Counted from the first letter of the stretch, positions 23,701 to 36,479 are shown. The stretch is DNA of 64,000 nt from Theocolax elegans (GCA_026168455.1 CM047426.1:34841058-34905057), one strand, 5' to 3'. The notes: generated by a model not told the origin, from the letters alone. Numbers and translations are program-made.

Positions 23701-25780
23701 ATTGAAATAATATAATCAATTAAAATTTAACGAGTTAAGATTGGTAAGACAAAGACAATAGGAGGAGAAACAGGAGGAAGAGTAGAAAAAAGGATCACAG
23801 ACGGTTAAATAACACGGTTATTCAACAGCGCAATAGCTTAGTTTTTCACTCGATTGACTTCGCATCAGAGTTGGGCTCGAAGGCGCTTTTCTCATTTACG
23901 CAAGAAATACGCTTTGCTTGCGTCCGATGCAGTCAATCGATTCGATACATATATATACGTAAGTATGTGTATGTGTGTGGAGACTGAGTGAGAGAGAGAG
24001 TGCACAAGGCAAAGATGCCAAAGATTGGAAACAGCCAAACCCTGTTTGTTCTACCGGTGTGTGTCAGTCCCAGTGGGAACTACGCTTCTCTTTTTTCTCT
24101 ATCCATCTTCTCGTTCGTTTTTTCTTTTTTCTCGACTTTTACTGTATTTTTCTTCAAAATACAGAAAAAATTGTCTGACGTGTTAAATTTTGGTGTGCGT
24201 CAAGTACGAAGTTGTCAAAAAACGTGCCTCAGGGATAATGTTAAATCTTTTGAGGTTTAATTCATCGACTTTGATGCGGACCGAGAAAATATAAAGTATT
24301 TTCGTGTGTCAAATACTATTTTCAAGTGGACCTTGAATTTCTTTTTCACCGATTTAGTTTGTCTAAAAGCATCGGGTGTGAAAATCTTATGGAAGATTCT
24401 CAAATAGCTCTATAAAGTCTTATATTTTTCGTTTCCATGTATGAGGGTCAGACGGAAACAAAAACGTTTTCTTCAAGTTATATCATCAAAACCCATAAGT
24501 TTTTTCATCGACTATCTTTTTTTTCATTTAAAGATATTTGTAGATCAATGACAAAAATACTTTTATGCAATAAATATATTTTGATTTAATATTTGGTTAC
24601 AAGCTTCGCCTGTTACAGTAAATACAATCCAAATTAAAATAAATACATTGATTTAGTAATTGATAGAAATGCAAATTATTTTTACTCGATTATTAAGTCA
24701 GTATACGTCTATAAAATACTGAGATTACTATTATTTTATATGGTAATATGATATAATAATCAAACTTATTAAGATAGTATTAAGCCTTTGAGGCATGAAT
24801 TGTATTGTAATTTTAAAAAATATACAAAGCTCGATTTTAACTTATAACTGCAGACCATCTATCAAAACATGTAAGCTATAAGAGTAAAATTTGGATGACC
24901 AGTTTAGTTTAGACGATCAGTACCAGTTTTCATCGCGCATAACTAATAGCTGTTAAAATCCAATCTAAAAAAGAAAAGACAGATTATACAGATATAATTT
25001 AACAATGTAAACTCAAATACTTCAATTTATTCTAAAGTTAAAGCTAAAATAAAAAAATCAGGTATTTTAACGAAATTTCAGCATAAAAATTTCATTAATT
25101 TTATAGGCTAATAAACTCTATTGTTTAATATTTCTACTATGTCTTTCGAATGAATGCGCTTATTCTTTTTAAAATCGTATGCATTTAATCTTTGTTTTCT
25201 TTTAAATCTAAGTTTGAATGGCTGTTTTTAATTTCTGGTCAAATTTTAGTTTGATAGCTTAAACTTTCAATAGAGTCCATATTTCTATATAAGGAAATGT
25301 ATTCGAAAGTTACATTACTTGTGTTTATAAAATATGACATTACTTTACTTCGTAAATCTGATTTTAATTTGTTGTATATTGGACTATTAAGCATATAATG
25401 TTTTGTGTAATTAAAATTGTTTTAAATTAAAAAAAAGTTTTTTATATGTTTGACATTAAAAAATATAAAATTTATATTTCTTATAAAGACAAAGAAATAT
25501 GAAGTTTTAATTTCATTATTTATACGAAATTCGTTAAAAATAAATCTTTAAATTATATAATGTAATGTAGTAAAAGCAAAATACATCATTTTAAATCAGA
25601 CTATACATTTTCTCGATGATTATTGATAAGCTTAATGAAAAATAATTTCTAAGTTATTATTTATTTTAAATACGTTACATTAAAAACATAATCATCTTAG
25701 ATTCATCTTAATTGGATGCACAATAACAAGACCGATTTGAACAATGAGAATAACAATACATATAAATTCTGGTCAAAGTG
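20720..25780. other. AT-rich stretch, no gene seen
   Basis: Several short open frames occur but all are Phe/Ile/Lys/Asn-rich and unlike any family. A GC-richer patch at about 23800-24260 carries overlapping plus-strand frames of 67 and 90 codons that I cannot identify. At 22710-22740, TTTCAG, a 16-base segment and GTAACA resemble a microexon bracket, but nothing supports its use. Confidence 0.45.
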
Positions 25781-25829
25781 TCAGACACTAACAAACAAAA
25801 TTCCATAGACGCGGTTAGTAGTACGTGAA

Positions 25830-26171
25830 TTGCAAAGAATTAGGCACTTTGAAAGGAGAAACCAATTTGGTTTGCATAGAAAAGGGTATATAATTTTCTC
25901 CTTAAACTGGGATTCCGCAAGAAAAAAAACTGTGACGAGGGAGCCAGAAGTATCGATCTGGCATGTTGACACAGCTGGGCCACTTCGCATTGCACTTGGT
26001 GTTGGATTTATTTATCCCAAGCTATTTGTTTGTTTAACGCGACGCTTTCGCGCTTATTTTATAACGTTTCCTGTTGAGTTTCCGGGATGCCAGGGCGACC
26101 TAATGGAATCAAGTTCAATCATTGCGTCGAGGGAATCTACAATTAGTATAAACTGTATACTTGGAAACTGA
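25830..26171 (+). other. unidentified 113-codon open frame in a GC-richer patch
   Basis: The frame runs from ATG to TGA over a patch richer in GC than its flanks. The product has mixed composition (includes VSIWHVDTAGPLRIALG) and no membrane segment, zinc-binding pattern or catalytic motif I can name. A minus-strand frame overlaps it, so open length alone is weak evidence. It could be an exon, a decayed mobile-element fragment or chance. Confidence 0.2.
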
Positions 26172-27060
26172 ACACATCAAATGGTTCGTTTATTTCTTGT
26201 CAATCAATAAATTTATTTTCCCTATCATTGATTGGCATTCGCAAAGAATTAAACGATGATTCGATTTCAAATGCTCTTGGCTATAATTGAAATTTTAATT
26301 GTCAATATTAGAAACGTTCGTTCCAAGTTATTAGAATGTCAATGAATATAGAGGAATCACGTAATAAAGACATAAACAATGTAATCAAATTTTTTTAACT
26401 GTGTTTTAATTTATGATGTTGAGAATTCAAAATTAAGCATTTCTCTTTTTACATAAACAATATATATATATATAATGATTTTTTTAGTTTTTTTTACTCC
26501 TGATGATATTATGTTTTCATTATTCAGAAGTAATATATTGTCACGGTAAGCGAGTTACATATGAAGACAATAATACGCACAATCCGCGATGGACACCCGT
26601 GGTTCATCGCTAGGACACCTGAATTGTAAGCTAGAACTCGAGGAACCTTTTTTTTCGATTTATTATTACACACATACATACACACAAACAATGTAAATAA
26701 ACAATATGCAAATTGTACAAATTATATCAGATAACTTTTGTCTTTGTTAGACAAAGTGTAGTGATAGAAATTATTACGATTTTCGGATTCGCTTAGTACA
26801 TATATTAAACAAATATAAATGTATGTGTTTGTTAGAACATAAAATTAAGTATAATTAACAAAAGTTTAGGTGAATCTATAATTTTTACACGTTAGAGTAG
26901 TTATTATATTTAAAAATTGAAACGTTACCAATAGTGGCCTTTCAGTGCTTTTGGCAATTGTCTTAAATAATTGAACTATGCGCTAATAAATATTAAAAAT
27001 AAATATTTTCATCGATTATAAACAAAGGTAAAATAATTAAAAAATTACTGAATTTTTGTC
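26172..27060. other. AT-rich stretch, nothing identified
   Basis: Only short TA and CA tracts (for example 26460-26474 and 26668-26690) stand out. Confidence 0.5.
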
Positions 27061-27099
27061 GCGTGTAGTAATTTTGGTTTATCTGACGGTAAGTGTCTT

Positions 27100-27400
27100 A
27101 CATTCTTGCAATTGATGAAACTCCGCATTGGTTCAATTTACTATGATAAGCTCGCGAAGGGGGCAGGATCTATATAGGGTTCGGTCACTTGTATAACCGG
27201 GTACTCGAACTTCTATTGGCCTAGAAATCGCTTCGAGGACGTGAAGCTATATATACTGACGAAAGTCGTCTACGTGTCTAGCATTTTCAGATTGTAGTAT
27301 ATTCAGGTAGTTTTGCTGTCTTGCTAAAGAGATAAATAAGACCCGGAACCTATCTGAAATATTGTTGAGAACATCCACCTTTTTTATTTGCATTGACTTT
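27100..27400 (+). promoter_or_regulatory. TATA-containing promoter-like block or possible solo LTR
   Basis: A GC-richer block contains TATATATA at 27248-27255, an inverted CCAAT (ATTGG) at about 27216, and TCAGATT at 27287-27293. The TATA to TCAG distance is about 40, longer than the usual 30, which weakens a simple promoter reading. The TATA box followed by AATAAG-like polyadenylation signals (about 27335) would also suit a solo LTR, but I could not find convincing TG...CA ends with a target duplication. Confidence 0.25.
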
Positions 27401-29104
27401 ATCAGCATTGAATAATACACCTACTCGTGCAATTCCAATGGATTTGATTACCGATTTATGCATCTCAGATTTCCTTCTTTACAGTTCACTAACTCGATTT
27501 CGCGATTAAGTAAAAGTTGAATAATGTAACAATATTAACAAAATGTATGCATATTGCGATAACACAATTTTTCAAGTTGCTCAACGTGAAAAGTTTTTAC
27601 AAAATTAAATAATTACCGGTGCCCATTAAATTTTTCTGTACCTATAATTATTTGTCATAGGATTTGCATTTTAACATAATAATAATGTTACGTACGAAAA
27701 TTTTATAATGTTCTATTCTATATACTTATTTGGCCCATTAATATAAATGTACATTTTATAAAATATGCCATTTATTTGCGACATTTAAAATTTATATTAT
27801 CTTTAGTAAGAAGGAGAAGTCGAGTATTAAAATTATAATATTGTATAAACTTGGAGTACCTACGTATCCAAGGAAATTAGCTGAATAATTTTCAAGTTTA
27901 ATTTTATCAACAAACAATTCTGTCAAAATTTAAGGTCGTAGCATTCTTACGAACGTAGATGAAATTTTCTTCATCCAAATGTCTACATTTTACCCTGGCC
28001 ATCATCTTCTAAACGTTTAACCTGGTTAGCGCGGTAAAATGTTTTCTCTGTCCCTCGTACAGTTACCCTTATTTTCGAATTCCTTAGCATTTCTCTCCTA
28101 TCCTCGTCTTGCGCCTTGACTCAAAACAAGGTTGTCTCGATGTCTCCAGTGACAGTCAAACTCGAACGTAGGAAAGAAACAGACGCAGAGAAGAAGGAGG
28201 AAATCTTCCGAGCAAGAAAACGATCCGCGGTTAAGAAGCACCAATGCTCTACCTCTTGCGTATTGTCTTGACGTTCTACGACTCTGCCTTCCGTTTTATG
28301 TTTTTTCTCTATATAAACTCTTGCAAAATAATTGAATGTTTCGATATATATTTTTTTAAAAAACAAAATAAAGTTCAGTTCGAAAGTTACGGCCGTATTA
28401 TCCGATTCTTGATAACGAATTTAAGTTATTTATTATAAAATAAGCGACATTTGCATGATTACAATTAATGGAAATTAATGACTTAGACTTTTAAAACATT
28501 TTACGTATAATTATACATTTAAATTTATTAAACATTACAAAATTTAAATTAATTATATTTTAAATTTAAAACGTTTAAATTTAATTATTATTCTCTTGTT
28601 AAAATTCACAATATTCTTTTTGTACTTTAAATTAATGTATTACACCTTCTAATTTGCATACAATTATGTTAACTAATTTTGCACGAATTGAAATATAAAA
28701 TTAAGTAAACGGGAATAGAAAAAAATATAATAAAAAAGTATTACTAGGCCCCCTAATATAAAAGCTCACTAATGAGCAGTTGAGTAATAGTTTAACAGAA
28801 TATCGGCTTTAGCATCCCAAAAGTTGTTATTTATACAAATAATTGGTTTTATTTACAATAATAGTACTTATCAATAAAAAATAACTATAGTTTTGCTAAA
28901 ACTATTAACATTAAAATGTAAATGTAAAAACCATGGTAAATATTTTTAGAACAAAGATTTTAATAGAAATTAATTTATAATTATATGTTAAATAAATTAT
29001 AGAGATAGTGAATTGCAAATATCAGATTGATAATGTAAGATTCACATTAGAACTATTTCATCAATGAATGTTAGATTCATCCAAAATGTTAGTCACTGAC
29101 CAAA
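27401..29104. other. AT-rich stretch, no gene seen
   Basis: A GC-richer patch at about 28000-28270 carries overlapping short frames on both strands without recognisable motifs. The rest is AT-rich. Confidence 0.45.
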
Positions 29105-29106
29105 TA

Positions 29107-29379
29107 CACTGAGAGAAAGGAATACTTGAGACAAATGACGTTTCTTAACAGTTAAGATCTGATGACTTAAATATGGGGAAATGAATATTTCTTTACAGTT
29201 AAGTATTATTTCAATCAGTTCTTAACAGTTAAACTTTCATTCGTTTCTATTAACGTAAAATCTTAACAGTTAAGAACTGAGCGTTAATACTTAAGAAATA
29301 TCATTTTATGACAAGTCAATGTCAATTTATAGCAACAAATGCACGATTACTTTCTCACAAATATTTCTTTCTCTCAGTG
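29107..29379. mobile_element. mariner-type MITE with TA target-site duplication
   Basis: Terminal inverted repeats begin CACTGAGAGAAAG (29107) and end CTTTCTCTCAGTG (29379), matching at about 22 of the outer 25 positions. TA flanks both ends (29105-29106 and 29380-29381), the target duplication of the Tc1/mariner superfamily, whose ends commonly begin CACTGAG or CAGTGAG. The 273-bp interior codes for nothing and holds several copies of the palindrome-like motif TTAACAGTTAAG. It would need a transposase supplied in trans. Confidence 0.8.
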
Positions 29380-29381
29380 TA

Positions 29382-29972
29382 GGAACTCACCGAGACATTT
29401 TATTTTATATACTTATATACATACTGGTTTATCAATTTTGTTTCCTCACAGGGGAAGCTTTCTAATAATAAAATTTTTCGATTTATTAAAAGCATGTTAA
29501 AAGTATGTTTTAAAATATTTAGAAACCAAAAAACATCTTTTTAGATAATGTCTGTATGGATATGTGTGTGTGTGTGTGTAAATTTGTACATATACCGATA
29601 TATTTTTTATACTACTATGTCGATATCGGTCAGCTTGCGCATATAGTTTTCCTTCCTTTTTCCGAATTCGGGAAAAATATTCGATTTTGAATCTATTGTT
29701 CTGATTTTGTTTCATAGCCAATTTTCGATTTTTATACAATTTATTTTGGAAAATCTTGAATGTTGCAGATGATATTTTTTAATCGGATCAAATCTACATG
29801 TGTACTTTATATATATAGAGTATCAAATTATCGCTATTAATTTTCAAGTTGTTCAAAAAAACTGACTTTTATAAATGTGTTATATTTTTGAAACTAATCT
29901 CTCAAGTGATTTGAAAAATCTAATAAGAAAAAATAGTACTAGACATATATTTTTAAAATTTTTGAACATTTC
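29382..29972. other. AT-rich stretch, nothing identified
   Basis: A short TG microsatellite lies at 29564-29579. No gene is supported. Confidence 0.5.
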
Positions 29973-30653
29973 ACTAACAAGGAAAGTGCATGACCTCCGG
30001 AAAACGGATCTTATCCTAACTTTGGTATATCTTTTGTAATGTAGAAATATGAAGAAAGCCAAGTTATTGTTTGCCAGTAGCCACATTGACGAAAATTATT
30101 CGACATCTAATAATAATTTCAATAAAAATTACTTCCAACTTAATCGCTTATAACTTGGAAACGAATAGAAGTAGGCACTCAAACCAAAACTAGAAAAAAT
30201 TGAGTTCAAATAGATATAATTTTAAAAAAAAGCTAAAATTGCTCCATTTGGAATAAAGTTATGAAGAAAATATGAAATTGAAGAAATTATAACTAAAATT
30301 TAATATAAAAAATTTATTGTTTCTTTAGCCTAAACTTTTTTAATTTACTATTTTCTACATAACTTTACTCTAAATTGAGCAATTTGAGCTTCTTATTTTT
30401 GAAACTATATCTACTTGAACTCAACTTTCTTCTAGTTTTTGGTTTGAGTGCCTACCTCTATTCGTTTCCGAGTTATAAGCAATTAAGTTGGAAGTAATTT
30501 TCATTGAACTTATTGTTAGATGTCGAATAACTTTCGTCAATGTAGCCATTGACAAGCAATAACTTGGCTTTCTTCATATTTCTACATCACAAAAGATATA
30601 CCAAAGTTAGGAAAAAATCCGTTTCCCGGAGGTCATGTACTCCCCTTGTAAGT
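29973..30653. mobile_element. long foldback (inverted-repeat) element
   Basis: The left arm (about 29973-30300) is matched in inverted orientation by the right arm (about 30320-30653) along almost its whole length, with scattered substitutions. The outer ends read ACAAGG...CATGACCTCCGG on the left and CCGGAGGTCATG...CCTTGT on the right. The short centre is AT-rich. There is no coding capacity. Arm divergence suggests an old insertion. Transcription through it would give a long double-stranded hairpin RNA. Class is not assigned. Confidence 0.75.
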
Positions 30654-31119
30654 ATATCTGCAGAAAAAATAATATACAATTTTAAAATAATTATGATTCC
30701 TGTAAAGTATGTTGTGTAATAATGAAATTTGCTTATTAAAACTATTAAGAAACATATATTGAAGTACTTGTAACACTTGGAAAACACAATAATTTATTCG
30801 AAAAAAGATGAACGTTGAAATAAAATGTTTGTAGTGTTTTTTTAATTTTTTAAAATCATATTATTTAAATTCTAATATACTTGATCATATTTTCAAAGAA
30901 TTATTTCATTTGCAATAATTATCCGAATCAAATTAGCACAAACATAAACAATTTTATTCATATTTTATAGAATAATATATATTACACATAGAAGCAATGC
31001 ATTAATTTTGAAGAAGCTACGTGACAATGAATTGGCAGCGGTTTTTTTAACAGTATACTTTTGATAGGAAACAATTACTGAAAAATTAACATTATATATA
31101 ATTAAATTAAACATTTTAT
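30654..31119. other. AT-rich stretch, nothing identified
   Basis: No supported feature before the first copy of the repeated block that begins at 31120. Confidence 0.5.
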
Positions 31120-31515
31120 AAAGCTTTTCTTCTTATGCAAAGAATCATGGTTGAAATTTATTTAGAGCTATATATATTATAATATTAGATTTTAAATACC
31201 TTTATTTCTGACACCTTCAGAGACTCGATGAGTAGAGTGGTAGACCCATACTATCAGAAACCGCGTTTAATTTTCGGTCTTTCAAATTTGAAAACCTAAA
31301 AAGGACAACGTTGTTCAAAATAAAAATAAAACATTTATTTATTTGTTGAGTAGTAAGTAATTAATTTTCATGTAGATTTAAATGTTTGTGGTTATGAATT
31401 TAATAATTACATCCTTTAACTTATTTTATTACTCTGTAGAAATTAAAACAAGTATGCCTTTATATTATACATTGTTGCGTATGGAGAAAGTGATAGGAGA
31501 GGACCGAATAAAAAT

Positions 31516-31590
31516 TGATCGGACGCCGGGACTCGACCGAGGATCCGCGAGTTTCCAGTCACGAGACCTAACCACTAGGCCACCGTCTGC
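31516..31590 (-). other. tRNA-like SINE head within copy 1
   Basis: On the minus strand an A-box TGGCCTAGTGG and a B-box-like stretch lie at tRNA spacing. This is the same unit as the one at 33519-33590 in copy 2, here with a B box altered by a missing base. It is broken by no insertion itself, but the TIR element lies immediately upstream of it on the minus strand. Confidence 0.45.
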
Positions 31591-31596
31591 GATTTC

Positions 31597-32769
31597 TTCC
31601 CGAGTAGAAATGCTAGCCAGGCCGCCTGAATTAGAAAACAGGGCCTGAAAAGGCCGCCTGTTAAGGGCCGGGATACGAATGTAATGGAATTTAAGTCAGG
31701 GCCTAATTTTGTTAGTTCGGATGTGAGGTTATAGTAAAAGTCAATTTTGTTAGTTCGAATGTGAGGTTAGTAATAGTATCTACAAATTATATAGTATTGT
31801 ATATAAATTTTCAGGTTAGAATTTTATCAAGAATTTTTATAAATATAAAATGAATAAAAAAATTGATAATGCTCAGAAGCTTAATTTACTAAGAGTTCGA
31901 AGGTATCGATTGAAAAGGAAAATACAATATATAAATAGTGAAAGTTTAAAAAAACACTTTAAAATTATAAAGTTTATGCAGTATTATATTGCTTTAAATA
32001 TGTGAAAAGATTTAATTTTGTATTGTATAAAAAGTGCAAAGTTATTAATATTATATATAAGATTGTTGTAATTATTTGGAAATTATATTAAACCATATAT
32101 TTTAATTATATTATCTATGTTTAATAAATATTAATGTCTTAAAATGCATTTTATTCTATTTACAAAACCTATACGCACACACACGCGCACACACACACAC
32201 ACACACGCATGTACGCACGCCTAATTAACCTTATATTTATAACTTTATATTAGTATATTTGTGGTTTTTAAGATTACAAAGCTGTTACACATATAAGATA
32301 ACGTTTTTTAACCTATTAACCTATACGGGCCATGCCCATGATCGACCCTTTACATGTGTTAGTTTTGAGATGTAAGACAACCCATAAACTCGATTTCTAT
32401 AGAAAAGTGAGAGAAAACAGTAAACCCAAATCCCCGTCCTGTAAAGGTTAAAAGTGATTCGATGTTTTTAGACATTAATTTTATTGAAAAAAGAAGCTTT
32501 TTGAACCAGAAAATCCCCGTCCTCTAAAGGTTAACAATTAAAACACAATGTAAAATAACAAACATTCAGATTTAGTTTTTACTACTAATTCAGTGCCTTA
32601 ATATCACCTGAACATACCCACAAAATAGTATTACATAAAACAGGCCCTGATCTCCACCCCATTACATTTTTTAAAGGTCCTTTACAGGCACCTGTTCAGG
32701 GCCTTTTAATATTCGTCAGGTACCTGAACAGGGCCTACTTTTTGCCTGGAAATCATTTCTACTCGGGAA
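31597..32769. mobile_element. 1.17-kb TIR element (TTCCCGAGTAGAAATG ends)
   Basis: Perfect 16-bp terminal inverted repeats, TTCCCGAGTAGAAATG at 31597-31612 and its complement at 32754-32769, bound the insertion. Copy 2 shows the empty site at 33596/33597 (GATTTC|TTGTTG). Depending on whether the outer TT belongs to the repeat, the target duplication is absent or TT. Subterminal stretches are rich in AGGGCCTG/CAGGCCCT-type repeats. Inside, CCCCGTCCTGTAAAGG recurs as CCCCGTCCTCTAAAGG (about 32430 and 32514), and a basic small frame starting MNKKIDNAQ is frameshifted here. No transposase domain is seen, so it is nonautonomous; superfamily unknown. Confidence 0.75.
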
Positions 32770-32851
32770 TTGTTGTAGTTGCATTCGTCATGATATACGC
32801 GTTTCGGTCATCCTACACCGTTCTCACACACGCGCCGATCCGCGCGTCGAT

Positions 32852-32865
32852 GTTACGTACGTAAC
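32852..32865. repeat. perfect 14-bp palindrome GTTACGTACGTAAC
   Basis: It lies in the leader side of the tRNA-like SINE unit and recurs in copy 2 (33680-33693) and copy 3 (about 36563-36576). Confidence 0.8.
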
Positions 32866-33188
32866 AACATTCTATTACAATTAATATAATTATTTTTTTA
32901 TTTCATTTTCTATAATTAATTTGACAATTATAAAATTCATAACCAAAATTGTACATCATACCTTTAAACGAACATTTTTACAAAATAGTATACTTATTTT
33001 ATATAAATAAAAGTGGGTATGTCTTAATAATATAGAGTTATATTTGAATAACGTTCGATTCTATATACGAATTATTGAAATGAGAAATTTGAAATTTTTT
33101 ACATACTATATCTTTCTTATTTTAAAATGATTATAGAAATATTTTTTTACTCGTAAACTATCAATTGAGCACTTAAAAGCACCTGCTT

Positions 33189-35452
33189 AAAGCTTTTCTT
33201 CTTATGCAAAGAATCATGGTTGAAATTTATTTAGAGCTATATATATTATAATATTAGATTTTAATACCTTTATTTCTGACACCTTCAGAGACTCGATGAG
33301 TAGAGTGGTAGACCCATACTACCAGAACCGCTTTAAAACATTTATTATTGTTGAGTAGTAAGGAATTAATTTTCATGTAGATTTTAAATGTTTGTGTTAT
33401 GAATTTAATAATTACATCCTTTAACTTATTTTATTACTCTGTAGAACAAGTATGCCTTTATATTATACATTGTTGCGTATGGAGAAAGTGATAGGAGAGG
33501 ACCGAATAAAAAATTGATCGGACACCGGGACTCGAACCGAGGATCCGCGGGTTTCCAGTCACGAGACGTAACCACTAGGCCACCGTCTGCGATTTCTTGT
33601 TGTAGTTGCATTCGTCATGATATTTCGCGTTTCGGTCATCCTACACCGTTCTCACACACGCGCCGATCCGCGCGTCGATGTTACGTACGTAACAACATTC
33701 TATTACAATTAATATAATTATTTTTTTATTTAATTTTCTATGATTAATTTGACAATTATAAAAATTCATAACCTTAAAATTGTACATCATACCTTTAAAC
33801 GAACATTTTTACAAAATAGTATACTTATTTTATATAAAATAAAAGTGGGTATGTCTTAATAATATAGAGTTATATTTGAATAACGTTCGATTCTATATAC
33901 GAATTATTGAAATGAGAAATTTGAAATTTTTTACATACTATATCTTTCTTATTTTAAAATGATTATAGAAATATTTTTTTACTCGTAAACTATCAATTGA
34001 GCACTTAAAAGCACCTGCTTAACGCTTGTCGGCTACTTTGGTCAAAGAAATAGGAAATTGATTGATTGCATTTTCCAGGAAAAGAAGAAAAAATTCTATC
34101 TACTTACAGACAAAAAGTGGCGCTATTTATAGTACAGTATACTTAATATATATAAATATACCTATATCACGCATAAGTTAAAGTTGATCGAAAACAAGTA
34201 GATTATAAAAATAATAATTTCTGTCGAAAAAAATTTACGTAATTTATTGGAAAAGTATTTTATGAATTTGAAAGAATTGTGGAAAATATTTGTAAATGAT
34301 ATGAATAAAATATAGAGCTATAAATAATAACATACAGCTGCTATGTGTACCGTTGCATCTTTCCTTTTGAAATATAAAAATTTACATGACACGATAATTC
34401 CACCGATTTGCCATATATATTTACAAAAATGTACCCCCACGCGATAACATATTGTACATATTTGATTCCATCGTTTCAAAAAAATATATCATTCAAAAAT
34501 TTGTATGTGAGAGGGAGAGAGAGTGAAAATTTAAAGGAAACATGTCACAACCCACTAGACCGTCCTTTTTAGGGTTTAACATCGTCTTGGAAACAAGCAC
34601 ATGGTAGAGGAAATCCGGTCACGTCGTCGACGCGTCTCCATGCCCGTTAGCCTACATAGACGGCAGCTGGGTATGTGTCCTTGTGTGGGATACCGCGTAT
34701 ATACGCGTGTTAGACTATCTTGCGAGCTCGGATAAAAGCAAAGTGGCTTCGCACAATAGGCGCCACTGAGACAATGACAGAGAAAAAAAGTAAGAAAGAA
34801 AGATCTTTTTCCTTGTATGAATAAGCGCTTACTTGCAAGACGTTAGGGAGCGAGCGTGCTAACTTTGTGGTGTGTCGCAGACATTCGCGTGGTTAAGAGT
34901 TTATACTGCAATTTTTTATGGATAAACTTTTTTATGCGCGTACCTATTTTTTTATTCGCATATTTTTTTACTAGATATAGAAATAACGTTTCAAATTTTA
35001 AATTAATTTGTTGTACTTTATTTGACGTGGTCTAAGCGAACTTTTTTCGACATCTGTCAAATTTGCAGCATACAAGTTTTTCTAGTTTATTGAAGTTAGA
35101 GTGTCCATATTGCACACTGTTATCGTGCTCGCGTCAACTACGTTAATTCGTATTTAATAGATGATTAATTAACAAAACTTTGAATAGTTATCTATACAGG
35201 CAGTTGTTCGCTGACAAATTATTATTGCGGGAAAGGAATTTTTTTATTTTTCTCAACATAGAAATGCAAACGGACAATTGACAAGGTTTCGCTAGCTTTT
35301 CTCCGTCATTCTCATCCTACACATTATTATTTATATGTTTTTAACTATATGCTCAAGTGCGTACATACTTTACCTTATTATACTTATTATTTTTCATATT
35401 ATAACTTAAAAAATTGAATGAAAAATATTATTTGCGATCTAGATGAAAGTCA
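33189..35452 (+). repeat. copy 2 of the repeated block, without the TIR element
   Basis: Begins AAAGCTTTTCTTC like 31120 and continues without the 1.17-kb insertion. Beyond 34024 it runs on into sequence shared with copy 3 (36909-38341). It ends at the octamer AAAGTCAA (35446-35453), where the sequence switches into the interior of the TIR element, which contains the same octamer at 31737-31744. Confidence 0.85.
33519..33590 (-). other. tRNA-like SINE head (72 nt)
   Basis: On the minus strand the unit starts GCAGACGGTGGCCTAGTGGT and ends near GTGTCCG. It has a clear A box (TGGCCTAGTGG) and B box (GGTTCGAGTCC) at tRNA distance and length, but the acceptor stem has mismatches. It is preceded on that strand by a leader with GTGAGAACGG...GGATGACCGAA, which resembles the leader at 51130-51198, so both belong to one family. 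A functional tRNA is unlikely. Confidence 0.5.
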
Positions 35453-35884
35453 ATTTTGTTAGTTCGAATGTGAGGTTAGTAATAGTATCTACAAATTATA
35501 GTATTGTATATAAATTTTCAGGTTAGAATTTTATCAAGAATTTTTATAAATATAAAATGAATAAAAAAATTGATAATGCTCAGAAGCTTAATTTACTAAG
35601 AGTTCGAAGGTATCGATTGAAAAGGAAAATACAATATATAAATAGTGAAAGTTTAAAAAAACACTTTAATAATATAAAAGTTTATGCAGTATTATATTGC
35701 TTTAAATATGTGAAAAGATTTAATTTTGTATTGTATAAAAATGCAAAGTTATTAATATTATATTATATTAAGATTGTTGTAATTATTTGGAAATATATTA
35801 AACCATATATTTAATTATATTATCTATGTTTAATAAATATTAATGTCTTAAAATGCATTTTATTCTATTTACAAAACCTATACG

Positions 35885-35919
<35 letters not shown>

Positions 35920-36479
35920 GCATGTACGCACGCCTATTAACCTTATATTTATAACTTTTATTAGTATATTTTGTGGTTTTTAAGATTACAAAGCTGTTAC
36001 ACATATAAGATAACGTTTTTTAACCTATTAACCTATACGGGCCATGCCCATGATCGACCCTTTACATGTGTTAGTTTTGAGATGTAAGACAACACATAAA
36101 CTCGATTCTATAGAAAAGTGAGAGAAAACAGTAAACCCAAATCCCCGTCCTGTAAAGGTTAAAAGTGATTCGATGTTTTTAGACATTTTTTATTGAAAAA
36201 AGAAGCTTTTTTGAACCAGAAAATCCCCGTCCTCTAAAGGTTAACAATTAAAAACAATGTAAAATAACAAATACATTCAGATTTAGTTTTTACTACTAAT
36301 TCAGTGCCTTAATATCACCTGAACATACCCACAAATAGTATTACATAAAACAGGCCCTGATCTCCACCCCATTACATTTTTTAAAGGTCCTTTACAGGCA
36401 CCTGTTCAGGGCCTTTTAATATTCGTCAGGTACCTGAACAGGGCCTACTTTTTGCCTGGAAATCATTTCTACTCGGGAA
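35453..36479 (+). mobile_element. partial copy of the TIR element (left end missing)
   Basis: Matches 31738-32769 of copy 1 to the right terminal repeat, but the first 140 bases with the left terminal repeat are absent. A basic 85-codon frame (35557-35814, MNKKIDNAQ...) is intact here but frameshifted in copy 1; it resembles no transposase I know. The abrupt start at the AAAGTCAA octamer is a rearrangement or assembly junction, not a transposition end. Confidence 0.75.

Larger units (their letters stand above)
31120..33188 (+). repeat. copy 1 of a repeated block, carrying a TIR element
   Basis: Bases 31120-31596 and 32770-33188 match copy 2 (33189-34024) nearly exactly; they are separated here by a 1.17-kb TIR element that copy 2 lacks. 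The copy ends abruptly at about 33188 in CACCTGCTTAA, where copy 2 begins. Differences between copies are mostly one-base changes in homopolymer length. Confidence 0.85.
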
